Origin: Primorskyibacter marinus
GTDB taxonomy: Bacteria > Pseudomonadota > Alphaproteobacteria > Rhodobacterales > Rhodobacteraceae
Direction of reading: 5' to 3'
DNA length: 64,000 nucleotides
Assembly (NCBI RefSeq): GCF_003313245.1
Contig: NZ_QJSD01000001.1
Location: 186,001-250,000 of the forward strand
Made by a program: the position numbers and the translations under genes. Below, in pieces: positions 20,091 through 29,127 of this stretch. A model generated the notes under the pieces. It searched no databases, was not told the DNA's origin, and worked only from the letters and a program-made list of their open reading frames with translations. How positions within the stretch are numbered: the first letter of the stretch is position 1; each line of letters begins with the position of its first letter.

Positions 20091-20122
20091 ACCCTGCGCG
20101 TCAGGAACCCATTGCGCAGGGT
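20091..20122. terminator. hairpin between the DksA-like gene and the GTA cluster
   Basis: ACCCTGCGC and GCGCAGGGT form a perfect 9-bp stem in the 57-bp gap between convergent genes. No T-run. Likely a shared 3'-end hairpin for the DksA-like gene and the GTA operon; its arm resembles that after the aldolase gene (13660-13700). Confidence 0.45.
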
Positions 20123-20128
20123 CAAGGC

Positions 20129-23100
20129 TCAGGTCGTGGTCGTCACCGTCGCAAATGGTCCCGGCCCGAAACGTGCCGAAAGCTGTGCGACCGCGACTGT
20201 CACCCCCGGCCCGTCCTGTGCCCGCGCCGCGGCGCTGTAATGCCAGGCAGGTGTTTCCAATGTGTGTTCGCGCAGCACCGTCTCGCCCTGTAGCACCCGC
20301 AGCAAGTAGGCTTCGCGTTCTTCGCCAAGGGGCACTTCCGGCGTTTCCCAAATGTCACCATCGGTTCTGGTCCGCCGGATCCAACTTACAGCCAAGCCGC
20401 CGTCTGACGCCGAAATCCGTAGATGCGCAGGGCGGTAGGGCCGCAGCCCAACTCCCTCGAACGCGTGCACTTCGTGGACATAGCTGGGGTCGTCATAACC
20501 GCGCTTTGCCGGGCCGATTCGGTAATGCCGCGCCAGCCCGCGTGTCGCTGTTGCCAGTTCTATCTGCTGCGGTGTGCCATCCAGCATCACCACCCAGGAT
20601 CCGGCGGGCCAGACAGTCGGCTGGACGCCGTCACTGCCCGCCTGCCCGCGCAACCTGTGAGACAGCAGCCAGGTGTCCTTGTCCAACAGCTCTGCGTCGC
20701 GAAACTGAAACACCTCCCAGCCGCCCGGCGTGCCGTCGCCTATTGCGGCCATGTTCGCGCCTGACAGCAACGCCGCATCGCTGATGCTTTGCAAAGCGCC
20801 AGAGGTCAGCTTGACCTGCAAGGCATTGCCTCTGTCAATCCGTCCAGCGGGTGCGGCAAACAACGGTGTCTCTGTCAGGCCCACCTTGGATTGTGCCGCG
20901 ATGATCTGGTTAAGCCCGTAATCCTCGTCGCTCACGGCATCATAGACGGCAACGGTTCCGGGCCAAGGATCAGCCGCCAGCGCCAGATGCGGAGCGTGAG
21001 CGACCTCATCACCGGTCAGCAGCGGCAGATCCAGAAACAGCGGCAAGACCGGAACCGGCGCGGTGAACGGGCGCAAGCTGACTTGGTCATCGGGGAATTC
21101 AGACGGTCGGTAGACATCGGGATCAACCCGGACGGCCTCGATCAGTTGACCATTGCCATGTTCAATCCGGTCGATGCGGTATAGCGCGCCATCCTCGTTC
21201 AGCGCCACCACATCGCCAGCGCCAAGATCCATCCGCGAAGGCGGCAAGGCAAAGCGCACGGCGTCCCGCGACAGGCGCGCCTCGGACAGCCAACGCTCGG
21301 CGGTCTGACGTCCTTCGGCACGGGTCATCGACAGGGCAAGCTCTGTTTCAGCCACTGAATGCGTGGTGTCGTCGGGCAATACTGTTTCTTCGGCCACGGT
21401 GTCATAATCGCCATCCGCCTGTAGAAACCGCACCCGAACTCGTCCCGACATTTCCACATCTGCGGCGCGGGTCTGCTCTACCGTGCCCTCAAATTCCGCA
21501 TTTTCGGCAAGTGCTTCGTGGCCCAGCGACAGCGGTTTGCTCTGCGCCCGCATCACGAATGTCAGCAGGCCGTTCCGCTCTACCGCGTCAAACCCGTAGG
21601 CCAGCATCAGCGGTTGCAACGCGCCGCGCGCCGCCGCGACATCCGGCACAACATAGCCACGCACGAACCCGTGCAGCCCGCTGACGTCATAATCCCGCAA
21701 ACCTGCCCGTTCGCAGATCTCTGCCACGACAGAGGCCAGCCTGCGCCCCGAGGATCGCCCGTTCAGCCAATGCCCGCGCAGGTAGTTCGCCCCGTCTGAC
21801 CACAAGGCGCGGTTGGCGGGAAACCACGGATAAGGCCGCGCATCCCAGGCCCAGACGAAGGCCCGATCCATGTCGATCATCGGGCCATCGTAAATTTCGG
21901 ACACGGGATTATGTGCCGGATCGCGCCAGTATCCCTGCATCGCGCGCAGATACTGGTGCTGGATCAACTCGTCCCGACGACCGTCCGAATAATGCGGCAA
22001 TGCGGATTCCGAGCTTTTTGGATCCAGAAACTTGTTGGGCTGGTTGCTGCCCTTGTCGATGGCCGCGCAGCCATATTCGGTGAACCATATCGGTTTCGAC
22101 CCCGGCACCCAGGCCGTGGGCTGGGTCTGCCGCTCGCCCGCAATCCGTTCGTGATGCGGGTTCGACCACCAGTTGCGGATGTCCTTGTAGCGCCAGACCC
22201 ATGGCTCGTCATGGGCCTCATCGGTGATCGGCTCGCGCCGCTGCGCCTCTCGTGCCTCATTGGACGGGTAATACCAGTCGTAGCCTTCGCCGCCCTCGAT
22301 ATTCGACGCGAGATAATCCTGATTGTGGATCGCCTTCCACTCTGCGTCCGCGTGGTCATGCCCGTCGCGCCAATCCGACAAAGGCATGTAATTATCGATC
22401 CCGATGAAGTCTATATTGTCATCCGCCCAAAGCGGATCCAGATGAAAGCGCAGATCGCCGGTGCCGTCCTGCGGGTGATGGCCGAAATATTCCGACCAGT
22501 CAGCCGCGTAGCCAATCTTGCAATCCGGCCCCAGAAGGTCGCGCGCCTCCGCCGCCAGTGCCTGCAACTCCGCAACCGCCGGATAGCCAGAGCTGCCACG
22601 GATCGTCGTCAGCCCCCGCATTTCCGATCCGATACAGAAAGACGATACGCCACCCGCCGCAGCGCATAGCGCCGCATAATGCAGGATGAAACGCCGAAAT
22701 CCCCATTCGGCTGGACCGGAATAGCCGACCTTTCCCTGGCCCACAGAGAAATCAGCAGCGCTCGCCGTTCCGAAAAACTGCGCGACCTGCGCATCGGCGG
22801 TGACTGTTCCATCTGGCGATCCGTCCTGACCGGGGGCCGCCGACAGGGTGATCCGTCCGCGCCACGGCAACGGCGGCTGTCCTTCTGTCCCCGTCCAAGG
22901 ATCCGGCACAGTGTTTCCGGCCTGCTGATCCATCAGGATAAACGGATAGAACATCACATCCTGCCCACGCTCGTTCATCTCGCGTATGGCCTGCACAACC
23001 GAGGTATCACATGGCGTGCCGCCATATACCGGCCGGCCCTCCACCTCCGGCACGATGCCTGCGGTCGCGCGCGTCTGTCCCGCAACCCCCCAGGGCATCG

Positions 23101-24037
23101 TACCGGCGTCAAACTCGTCCTGCTCCACGCGTGGGCGCACGGTGCAGGCACCGCAGCGCAGATCGTTTCCAAACCAGCTGACGACCAGCGACACGGAACG
23201 GGCGTTGGGCAGTTCCGCCTCCAGCATGTCCAGGGATTGCAGCAGGTCAGGCTGTTCCGAGGCGGTGTTGATATTGGCAATCGCGGCCTTGCCGCCGCCA
23301 TATTTGAAATGCACCGGCACAGTGGCCAGCGCATATTCGCCGGTTCCGGGCATCAACGCGACGCCGCTGATCCCATGCGCCACACTGGCGGGATCGTTCT
23401 TGTCCTGATCGGGGCGCGTGACCTCAAAGCTGAATTGCGGGATACGATTGCCGAACCGTTCAAGCCCAAGATCCTCGAACACCACATAGGCGGTGCCACG
23501 ATAGGCCGGAACATTGTCCGCGCCTTCAACAGCCGCGATTGCCGGATCGGGCAACTGGTCGCGGCTGCCGGGATAAACGCGCATCGTTACATCCCCCAAC
23601 GGCACTTCCGCGCCATCAGCCCAGACGCGGTGCACACCGGTGATTTCGCCTTCGCACAGCGCCAGCGCAAGGCTGACGGAATAGCTGAACGACTTCATCT
23701 TGGGCTGGCGTGGCGCGCCCTTGCCGCCACCACCGCCGCCGCCGCTGGTGGTGACGTGTTCTTGAAACTCCGTCGCCCAGATCAGGTGCCCACCGATCCG
23801 CATACGCCCGTAGACCTGCGCAATCGGGGCACCTTCGCCCGCGCCTGTCAGACGAAACCGGTCAATGCGGCCGGTTTCTACCGTTTCCGATCCCTGCCCC
23901 ATCAGGCGTTGGTCGATGGCCCGACCCAGCGTCGCCCCGGCAAACCGGCCCACGGCCGTCATCGACAGACCCAGCAGGCTTCCACCGACAGAGCTTCCAA
24001 GCGCCGCACCCGCGGCCGACAGCAGAATCGTCGCCAT
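20129..24037 (-). CDS. GTA g15: host-specificity/tail-tip protein with TIM-barrel-like domain
   Basis: The largest GTA protein (1302 residues), the tail-tip or 'megatron' component thought to contact the recipient cell. The first ~100 residues are small-residue rich and hydrophobic (AAGAALGSSVGGSLLGLSMTAVGRFAG), followed by a phage tail-type region. A glycoside-hydrolase TIM-barrel-like domain follows (for example SFCIGSEMRGLT, IDFIGIDNYMPLSDWRDG, PIWFTEYGCAAIDKGSNQPN), then a Phage-tail_3-type middle and a beta-rich C-terminus with tail-fibre-like repeats. Glycines dominate a loop near residue 105. The start at 24037 lies 4 bp after the peptidase stop. It is full length, with no frameshift. 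Confidence 0.93.
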   Translation of the reverse strand: MATILLSAAGAALGSSVGGSLLGLSMTAVGRFAGATLGRAIDQRLMGQGSETVETGRIDRFRLTGAGEGAPIAQVYGRMRIGGHLIWATEFQEHVTTSGGGGGGGKGAPRQPKMKSFSYSVSLALALCEGEITGVHRVWADGAEVPLGDVTMRVYPGSRDQLPDPAIAAVEGADNVPAYRGTAYVVFEDLGLERFGNRIPQFSFEVTRPDQDKNDPASVAHGISGVALMPGTGEYALATVPVHFKYGGGKAAIANINTASEQPDLLQSLDMLEAELPNARSVSLVVSWFGNDLRCGACTVRPRVEQDEFDAGTMPWGVAGQTRATAGIVPEVEGRPVYGGTPCDTSVVQAIREMNERGQDVMFYPFILMDQQAGNTVPDPWTGTEGQPPLPWRGRITLSAAPGQDGSPDGTVTADAQVAQFFGTASAADFSVGQGKVGYSGPAEWGFRRFILHYAALCAAAGGVSSFCIGSEMRGLTTIRGSSGYPAVAELQALAAEARDLLGPDCKIGYAADWSEYFGHHPQDGTGDLRFHLDPLWADDNIDFIGIDNYMPLSDWRDGHDHADAEWKAIHNQDYLASNIEGGEGYDWYYPSNEAREAQRREPITDEAHDEPWVWRYKDIRNWWSNPHHERIAGERQTQPTAWVPGSKPIWFTEYGCAAIDKGSNQPNKFLDPKSSESALPHYSDGRRDELIQHQYLRAMQGYWRDPAHNPVSEIYDGPMIDMDRAFVWAWDARPYPWFPANRALWSDGANYLRGHWLNGRSSGRRLASVVAEICERAGLRDYDVSGLHGFVRGYVVPDVAAARGALQPLMLAYGFDAVERNGLLTFVMRAQSKPLSLGHEALAENAEFEGTVEQTRAADVEMSGRVRVRFLQADGDYDTVAEETVLPDDTTHSVAETELALSMTRAEGRQTAERWLSEARLSRDAVRFALPPSRMDLGAGDVVALNEDGALYRIDRIEHGNGQLIEAVRVDPDVYRPSEFPDDQVSLRPFTAPVPVLPLFLDLPLLTGDEVAHAPHLALAADPWPGTVAVYDAVSDEDYGLNQIIAAQSKVGLTETPLFAAPAGRIDRGNALQVKLTSGALQSISDAALLSGANMAAIGDGTPGGWEVFQFRDAELLDKDTWLLSHRLRGQAGSDGVQPTVWPAGSWVVMLDGTPQQIELATATRGLARHYRIGPAKRGYDDPSYVHEVHAFEGVGLRPYRPAHLRISASDGGLAVSWIRRTRTDGDIWETPEVPLGEEREAYLLRVLQGETVLREHTLETPAWHYSAAARAQDGPGVTVAVAQLSARFGPGPFATVTTTT

Positions 24038-24041
24038 GAGA

Positions 24042-24479
24042 TTATCCCTCCAGAGGAAAACGGAAACGCGCCACGATGCGACGTCTCCAGGGGGCGCTGA
24101 GCGGGCTTTCGACCACCCCGTGCCCCGTATACGCGTGAACGAAGGCGGGCAGATTGCCTGCCTCCGAAAGGATGCCCAGATGCTTGGCGACCGCCCCGTT
24201 CCGCATCCGGAACAGCAACACGTCGCCGGGCTTCATGTCGGGCTCGGCTGGCGAAAGATGCGCCAGGGCAGCAGCCCACAAACGTTCCTCGCCCTGCGGT
24301 TCCGACCAGTCGAACGTATAGGCCGGAATGATTGCAGGCTCTGGTCCGATGACCTCGCGCCAGACACCCCGCAAAAGGCCCAGACAATCGGTGCCCGCGC
24401 CGCACATCGAGGCCTGATGCCGGTACGGTGTTCCCAGCCAATCGCGCGCTGCGGTCACCACCTGCGAACCCACCGACAT
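24042..24479 (-). CDS. GTA g14: NlpC/P60 family cell-wall peptidase
   Basis: A 145-residue peptidase of the NlpC/P60 fold, placed in the GTA tail tip to open peptidoglycan of the recipient. Catalytic Cys lies in GAGTDCLGLLRGVW and the His in VAKHLGILS, followed by the VHAYTGHGVVES strand. The ATG at 24479 shares a base with the stop of g13; a GTG one codon upstream (24482) is an alternative. GGGAG lies about 9 bases before the ATG. Confidence 0.92.
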   Translation of the reverse strand: MSVGSQVVTAARDWLGTPYRHQASMCGAGTDCLGLLRGVWREVIGPEPAIIPAYTFDWSEPQGEERLWAAALAHLSPAEPDMKPGDVLLFRMRNGAVAKHLGILSEAGNLPAFVHAYTGHGVVESPLSAPWRRRIVARFRFPLEG

Positions 24480-25363
24480 CACCGCCGACTCCCGCCGGAT
24501 TGCGCCGTGGCGACCGATGGATGCACCATGACCCAGTCCTCCTCGGGTATGTCGGGAAAGCCCTGAAAATTCAGTTGATTGGCGAATTTCAACCGGCAGG
24601 TTTCAAACCGTTTGTCACAGCCCGCAATGATGCGGATCTTGTCGCCAGAGGCAATGTCTGCCCGCATCGGCTCCCACAGTTCGACGATGCGCAGATCGCC
24701 GTCGGACCTGTCGCGCTTCACCGCGCCCTTAAGCCCCGTTGCAGATCCCGACAGCACTTCAAAGCTTCCGCGCTGGAACCAGCCGGCATCAAAGCTGCCA
24801 GTATCGGCAAACCGGAAGATCCGTCGCGCTTCAACGTCGATCAGATGCGCCTCAACCGAATAGCCCGGCGTCGAAACGTCGAAGCCGCAGGAGCCATCGC
24901 CCAAAACGGCCGAGCACGGTTTTTGGAACACACGCCCCAACGGTCGGTTCAGCGCCTCGCTTAACCCGCGCAACTCAGCCTCGAACGCGCCGCCGGACCG
25001 GCGAATTTCGCCCAGTGAGCCGCGAAACAGCAATTGCCGTTCCTCCGTGTCCGCCCAATTCACCAGCCAGGACGACACTTCCGCGCCGTCGAACCGCCCC
25101 GAGGCAATATCCGCCTCTGAAATGGCCGACGACGACAGCGCACCCATCGCCTCGCTGTTATCCACCGACAGACCGGTACTTTGTTGCAGCGCCCGCGCGG
25201 TCAGGCCGGTATCTGCACGATGCACCATTCCGCCAAAGACCAGATCGCAATCGTGATCGGTAAAGCCCATCTGCACGCCATCACGCCGCGTAACGCTCCA
25301 GGCGCGTGCAACGGTGGTGCATCCGGATTGCAGATGCGTCTTCAACCCCTCATGAAACGTCAT
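24479..25363 (-). CDS. GTA g13: DUF2163 tail hub protein
   Basis: A 294-residue baseplate hub protein (DUF2163). Four cysteines in the second half, in QKPCSAVLGDGSCGFD and AGCDKRFETCRLKF, form the spacing seen in tail-tip proteins that hold an iron-sulfur cluster (lambda gpL type; the RcGTA hub is reported to be similar). The last part, NQLNFQGFPDIPEEDW, is a family hallmark. The start overlaps the g12 stop by one base. Confidence 0.92.
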   Translation of the reverse strand: MTFHEGLKTHLQSGCTTVARAWSVTRRDGVQMGFTDHDCDLVFGGMVHRADTGLTARALQQSTGLSVDNSEAMGALSSSAISEADIASGRFDGAEVSSWLVNWADTEERQLLFRGSLGEIRRSGGAFEAELRGLSEALNRPLGRVFQKPCSAVLGDGSCGFDVSTPGYSVEAHLIDVEARRIFRFADTGSFDAGWFQRGSFEVLSGSATGLKGAVKRDRSDGDLRIVELWEPMRADIASGDKIRIIAGCDKRFETCRLKFANQLNFQGFPDIPEEDWVMVHPSVATAQSGGSRR

Positions 25364-25995
25364 CAGACACGCACCTCCACCACTGGTACGTCGGGCACCT
25401 CGCCCGCATGGAAACTGGCGACGCTTGTGCGGATACTGTCTGTGTCAAACCGCACCGGCACGTCGAATTCGAACCCGGCCGTCACCTCGCCCTCGGCCAG
25501 CGGCGGCTCTGCAAAGGTGATCAGGCCGGTATTGTCATCGACCTCGTAATGCACACCGTGAAAAAGCTCACCACCTTGCACGCCCGCACGGACAGAGCCT
25601 TGAACCGGCTTCGTAACCGGGCGGTCATAATGGCTGTCCCCCGACCAGTAGCGCTTGATCAGTTGGAACGTCACCGTCGCACCGTCACCGCGCGCGATCA
25701 CCTGATCGTCAAACCGAACGGTCCGCGACGCACGACAGCTTTTGTAATCCGCCCAGTCTTTCCAGCGAAAGCCGAACAACTGCCCCTGACGCGCCTCGAA
25801 AAAGGCGATAAGCTCGCCGATATCGTCCAGCGACCGCAGGCCTAATCCGGCATCGTAGCGCCGCCGGGAATGCGCCCAAGGCGTATTTCTCTCCTCGAAC
25901 CCGTTGGCCAATGTCACCACATCGGTGCGCCGTTCGGGGCCGCCGACCGACCCAAAGCTCAGGCTGGCCGGAAATCTGACTTCGTGAAATGACAT
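25363..25995 (-). CDS. GTA g12: distal tail protein (DUF2460)
   Basis: A 210-residue protein of the DUF2460 / TIGR02217 family: MSFHEVRFPASLSFGSVGGPERRTDVV at the N-terminus, LGLRSLDDIGELIAFFEARQGQL and GFRWKDWADYKS in the centre. It forms the ring joining tail tube to hub. It lies 10 bp after the tape-measure gene and overlaps g13 by one base. Confidence 0.93.
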   Translation of the reverse strand: MSFHEVRFPASLSFGSVGGPERRTDVVTLANGFEERNTPWAHSRRRYDAGLGLRSLDDIGELIAFFEARQGQLFGFRWKDWADYKSCRASRTVRFDDQVIARGDGATVTFQLIKRYWSGDSHYDRPVTKPVQGSVRAGVQGGELFHGVHYEVDDNTGLITFAEPPLAEGEVTAGFEFDVPVRFDTDSIRTSVASFHAGEVPDVPVVEVRV

Positions 25996-26005
25996 GACAT
26001 CCTCC

Positions 26006-26668
26006 TCAGCGGTTGCGTTGACCGCGGGTTAACGCGCGGCTCATCTGGGCGGCGACCTGCGCCTGACTGCGGCGGAACCCATCGACATCCGGCGTGGTGA
26101 TGTTCATCACCACCGTTGTTGCCCCGGATCCTCCCTGCGCCTGTACGCCCAGTTTGCCATCCGCGCCGCGTGTCAGTGGCATGATCGCTTCCGGCCCGGC
26201 CTCTCCCATCAACCCCGTACCGCCGCGCATCGGAAAATTTGTCGGCCCGGTGACAACCCCGCCCTTGGCGAAAGGCATTACCCGTCCTTGACCAAAGGCC
26301 GCGCCGTCAGCAAAAGGCGACGCGCCGCCGAATATCCCCGCGACGCCGCCCGCGATCAGGCTGCCAACGTGATCCGTCACCGGCTTAACAGCCGCGTTAT
26401 ATGCGGTGCCGATCATGGAGTTGGCGACCCTCTCCAGCGCGTCCGACAGCTTCATCCCGTCGAACACAACCCCGTCGATTGCGCCCTTCAAACCGCGGCT
26501 CAACGAGGTTTCCAACGCCGCGACACCTTTGCCGGTGGCGCTGAACGTCTGGTGGATGCGGCGCATTTCCGCGTCGAAACCGGCTGCCATTCCGGCCGCG
26601 GATGCGAACGAACTTTCCAGCGCATCCACTTGATTTTCCAGCGTTTCCGCTGTGTCTCTGTCAGACAT
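26006..26668 (-). CDS. GTA g11: short tail tape-measure protein
   Basis: A 220-residue protein that sets tail length. Residues 1-60 are helical, then a Gly/Ala-rich hydrophobic segment (DHVGSLIAGGVAGIFGGASPFADG) and the conserved PFAKGGVVTGPTNFPMRGGTGLMGEAGPEAIMPLTRG stretch, shown here by parts such as GLMGEAGPEAIMPL, which occurs in many phage tape measures. The small size matches the short RcGTA tail. It overlaps the preceding gene by 8 bp. Confidence 0.92.
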   Translation of the reverse strand: MSDRDTAETLENQVDALESSFASAAGMAAGFDAEMRRIHQTFSATGKGVAALETSLSRGLKGAIDGVVFDGMKLSDALERVANSMIGTAYNAAVKPVTDHVGSLIAGGVAGIFGGASPFADGAAFGQGRVMPFAKGGVVTGPTNFPMRGGTGLMGEAGPEAIMPLTRGADGKLGVQAQGGSGATTVVMNITTPDVDGFRRSQAQVAAQMSRALTRGQRNR

Positions 26669-26864
26669 CTTCTGCCCTTTCCTGACTGTCCGGATAGGCG
26701 CGGATCAGCGCCTCCAACCCATCGCGCCCCAGGGACGCCGCGCCGGGGCGTTCGCCCAGCATCACCCGCAATTCGGCAGGTGTCAGCGCCCAGAACTCTG
26801 CCGGACGCAGACCCAGCCCTTGTAAGCCGGCACGCATCAGCGCCGGCCAGTCCAGCGCGCTCAC
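26661..26864 (-). CDS. GTA g10.1: TIGR02216-type tail-assembly protein
   Basis: A 67-residue protein (VSALDWPALMRAGLQGLGLRP at the start, with GTG as initiator). The longer open frame upstream is not used: GGAGGAG lies at the right distance before the GTG at 26864, and the GTG overlaps the stop of g10 as GTGA. Motif FWALTPAELRVMLG is typical of this small phage-derived family, probably the second product of a tail-assembly chaperone pair. Confidence 0.85.
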   Translation of the reverse strand: MSALDWPALMRAGLQGLGLRPAEFWALTPAELRVMLGERPGAASLGRDGLEALIRAYPDSQERAEDV

Positions 26865-27187
26865 GTTGCGATCTCCTCCGGCGGCAGGAAGGCGCGGGTC
26901 AAAAGCTCTGCCGCGACCCGTGCCGCCGCCAACGGGCCGCCGCTGATCTCGGCGGCCAGAAGATCCCCCGCACGCCCTTGCCAACCGCCGCCACGAAGCC
27001 CGGCGACGATCAGCGCCAGCACATCGCGGCTGCTGACCTTGCCGCCTTCGAACCGGGCCACCAGATCCATCAGCGACCCGCTGTCCAACCCGGCTTCCAA
27101 CTCTGCCAACGCGCCCAAAGTCAGGCGTAGCTGGTGCTGCACCCCGTCGATCTCCAGCGCGACTTCCCCTCTGTACGGATTGGTCAT
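26861..27187 (-). CDS. GTA g10: tail assembly chaperone-like protein
   Basis: A 108-residue GTA-gp10-type protein: MTNPYRGEVALEIDGVQHQLRLTLGALAELE at the start, seen here by parts such as NPYRGEVALEIDG, then a helical domain and a C-terminus ending LTRAFLPPEE. The family is annotated as a tail-assembly chaperone. It starts 4 bp after the tail-tube gene and its stop overlaps g10.1. Confidence 0.9.
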   Translation of the reverse strand: MTNPYRGEVALEIDGVQHQLRLTLGALAELEAGLDSGSLMDLVARFEGGKVSSRDVLALIVAGLRGGGWQGRAGDLLAAEISGGPLAAARVAAELLTRAFLPPEEIAT

Positions 27188-27191
27188 GGCC

Positions 27192-27605
27192 TTACAGCGC
27201 CGTAAAGGTCAGTTGACCGGCCGACGCCATGGACAGTTCGTAGGTTGCCTCGCCGTTATGCGAACCGGCATATTCGATCGACGTCACCTGGAACGGGCCT
27301 TCGATCGTGCCGAAATCCGGAATGATGACTTGAAAATCAGGCGTCTCGCCGTCGAAAAAGATCTGTCGCGCGCGCTCGTCCGTCGTGTCATCACGGAAGA
27401 CACCTGACCCTGAAAGCGAGGCCGACCGCACACCCGCGCCGCCTAGCAATTCGCGCCAGCCACCCGAGCTTTCCAAAGAAGTCACATCGACCGTCTCGGC
27501 GTTGAAACTTACCCGCGTGGCACGCAGCCCCGCCAGCGTCTGAAACTGGCCGACACCGGTCAGATCCACCTTGATCAGCATGTCCTTGCCGTTCTGGGCA
27601 CCCAT
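27192..27605 (-). CDS. GTA g9: major tail tube protein (TP901-1 family)
   Basis: A 137-residue tail-tube subunit of the TP901-1 type: MGAQNGKDMLIKVD at the N-terminus, ATRVSFNAETVDVTSLES and AGVRSASLSGSGVF, and the end THNGEATYELSMASAGQ-like (here SHNGEATYELSMASAG). Its hexameric rings form the tube. 23 bp separate it from the upstream g8. Confidence 0.93.
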   Translation of the reverse strand: MGAQNGKDMLIKVDLTGVGQFQTLAGLRATRVSFNAETVDVTSLESSGGWRELLGGAGVRSASLSGSGVFRDDTTDERARQIFFDGETPDFQVIIPDFGTIEGPFQVTSIEYAGSHNGEATYELSMASAGQLTFTAL

Positions 27606-27628
27606 GGCATTTACTCCGTTGATAGTGT

Positions 27629-28039
27629 TCAGTTGTCTTCCACGCGCGCGCGGAATTTCAGGTCGATGCGGCGGATGGTTCCGGTTCCCACACGCGCCGC
27701 CTGCGCCTTGAGAAACCGCATCCCCACCAATCGCCCGCGACTGAGTGTCAGCGCGGGATCGTTCAGCGCATCACTGATTGCAGCGGCGGCTTCCTTTGCC
27801 TGCTGGAACCCGGCAGCGCCTGTGACGACGGTGATCGTCAGATCATGCTCTGCCCCGGCACCGGTGGCATCGGATTTGTCGCGGACCACCTCGGCCCCCA
27901 GCGTGACGTAAAGATCCGGCACCCGGCCCGATGGCAGTGCGTCGTAGACATGCGCGCCGACGGCGGCCTGCACCCCGGCATCTGCCAGCAAGCAGCCATA
28001 GACCGCCGACTGAAGCGGAGCGGAAAGCGCATAGCTCAT
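27629..28039 (-). CDS. GTA g8: DUF3168 tail terminator protein
   Basis: A 136-residue DUF3168 protein (MSYALSAPLQSAVYGCL; YDALPSGRVPDLYVTLG; the C-terminus RRIDLKFRARVED). In RcGTA and related phages this caps the tail at the head-tail junction. It overlaps g7 by 4 bp. Confidence 0.92.
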   Translation of the reverse strand: MSYALSAPLQSAVYGCLLADAGVQAAVGAHVYDALPSGRVPDLYVTLGAEVVRDKSDATGAGAEHDLTITVVTGAAGFQQAKEAAAAISDALNDPALTLSRGRLVGMRFLKAQAARVGTGTIRRIDLKFRARVEDN

Positions 28040-28374
28040 GCCGCGACCTCCTCTTCGGCAAAGCAGATCAGGAACCGGCCACGCGGGTCGCGCTCGCTGA
28101 CCGCTTCGATGCGGTAATGCCTGGTGCCCTCACGGAACCGCTGTCCCGCTTGCGGGCGCATCACGCTACCCACCGGGGCACCGCGCACCGTGATTTTGAA
28201 CCCCATGACCGAGGCAGAGGATGCAGGTCCGGACACTTCGCGCCCGCTGCGCGGTTTGACCTCTGCCCAAAGGGTGCCAAGCGCGTTCCAGCCCTCGTCG
28301 TAGCCGCCCGCCCCATCGGCCGTGACCAGCGGTGCCTCAAGCACCAGCGGGCGATTCAGTTCGACCATACTCAT
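28036..28374 (-). CDS. GTA g7: head-tail adaptor / head closure protein
   Basis: A 112-residue phage head-tail joining protein: LNRPLVLEAP start, GYDEGWNALGTLWAEVKPRSGREV and a C-terminus HYRIEAVSERDPRGRFL. This motif set is the HK97 gp10/SPP1 gp16-like head closure family. Overlaps of 4 bp with both g6 and g8. Confidence 0.92.
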   Translation of the reverse strand: MSMVELNRPLVLEAPLVTADGAGGYDEGWNALGTLWAEVKPRSGREVSGPASSASVMGFKITVRGAPVGSVMRPQAGQRFREGTRHYRIEAVSERDPRGRFLICFAEEEVAA

Positions 28375-28967
28375 TGGTCTGCCCCCAGGCCGATGCGAAG
28401 CGGCCTGTAACGCTCGATCAGGCTGGTCACGCCGAAAGGCATGCAGCCGCGGCCCAGCGAGGTCTCGTCGCGGTATTCATAATAATGCGCAGCCAGCAGC
28501 ATCACCGCCTGCGCCAGATCGGCGGGCAGCGCATCCCAGTCGGGCGACATGCCGGCGGTCAGTTTCAGTTCTGCATGACCACCATGCGGAATCGTCGGCA
28601 GGCAACTGCCCATCGACGCAAGCACCGGGCGCACTGCGTCTTGCACCAGACGGTATTTGCCCGGTTCGATCACTGTCGGCAGGCCGTCGCGCCCAACCAG
28701 GCACAGTTGCGAAATCGCGCTGACCGGGGCAATCGGCAAGCCCTGACCGGCACCGTTCCAACGCTCCACCGTCCAGGTGAAATCACGCGCAATCAGCGCC
28801 TTTCCGGTCCGCGCTTCGATAGCCGCAAGGGCCGCGCGCAGAAAACCTTCGAGCAATCCGTCCTGCAAGCTGTCTTCGGCAAAGCCCGATCCCAGCCGCA
28901 GGTGGCTCTGCAATCCGGCAATCGGAAGCACCGCCTGCGGCACTGTGGTTTCTTCGATCAACATCAT
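28371..28967 (-). CDS. GTA g6: head-tail connector protein
   Basis: A 198-residue HK97 gp6-like adaptor (FLRAALAAIEARTGKALIARDFTW; LAQAVMLLAAHYYEYRDET) that forms the ring below the portal. Start 28967 (or the next ATG at 28964) follows GGAGA; the longer open frame upstream crosses an intergenic hairpin and has no phage-like content. Confidence 0.88.
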   Translation of the reverse strand: MMLIEETTVPQAVLPIAGLQSHLRLGSGFAEDSLQDGLLEGFLRAALAAIEARTGKALIARDFTWTVERWNGAGQGLPIAPVSAISQLCLVGRDGLPTVIEPGKYRLVQDAVRPVLASMGSCLPTIPHGGHAELKLTAGMSPDWDALPADLAQAVMLLAAHYYEYRDETSLGRGCMPFGVTSLIERYRPLRIGLGADQ

Positions 28968-29013
28968 GGATCGTCTCCAAACATCCTGCCCCTCCGCGGG
29001 AGCATTTTCCGGC

Positions 29014-29091
29014 AAAAAAGGCGCGCGCCACTCACGTTGCTCGGACGGAGGGGAGCAGCTGGACAACGCAAGTCCTAACCGGCGCGCGCCA
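29014..29091 (-). terminator. stem-loop with T-tract between capsid and head-tail connector genes
   Basis: On the minus strand two copies of the palindrome GGCGCGCGCC (29090-29081 and 29029-29020) can pair, enclosing an inner CGTTG/CAACG stem, and are followed directly by TTTTTT. It lies 37 bp after the capsid stop in a 160-bp gap, by far the widest between g5 and g15. It may lower transcription of the tail genes relative to capsid. Confidence 0.6.
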
Positions 29092-29127
29092 GGGCAGCGG
29101 GTTGCCCCGCCGCTCTTCCGCCGCGCC

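Noticed and set aside
22679-24100. 473-codon plus-strand open frame opposite GTA g15
   Set aside because: Antisense shadow; no recognisable domain.
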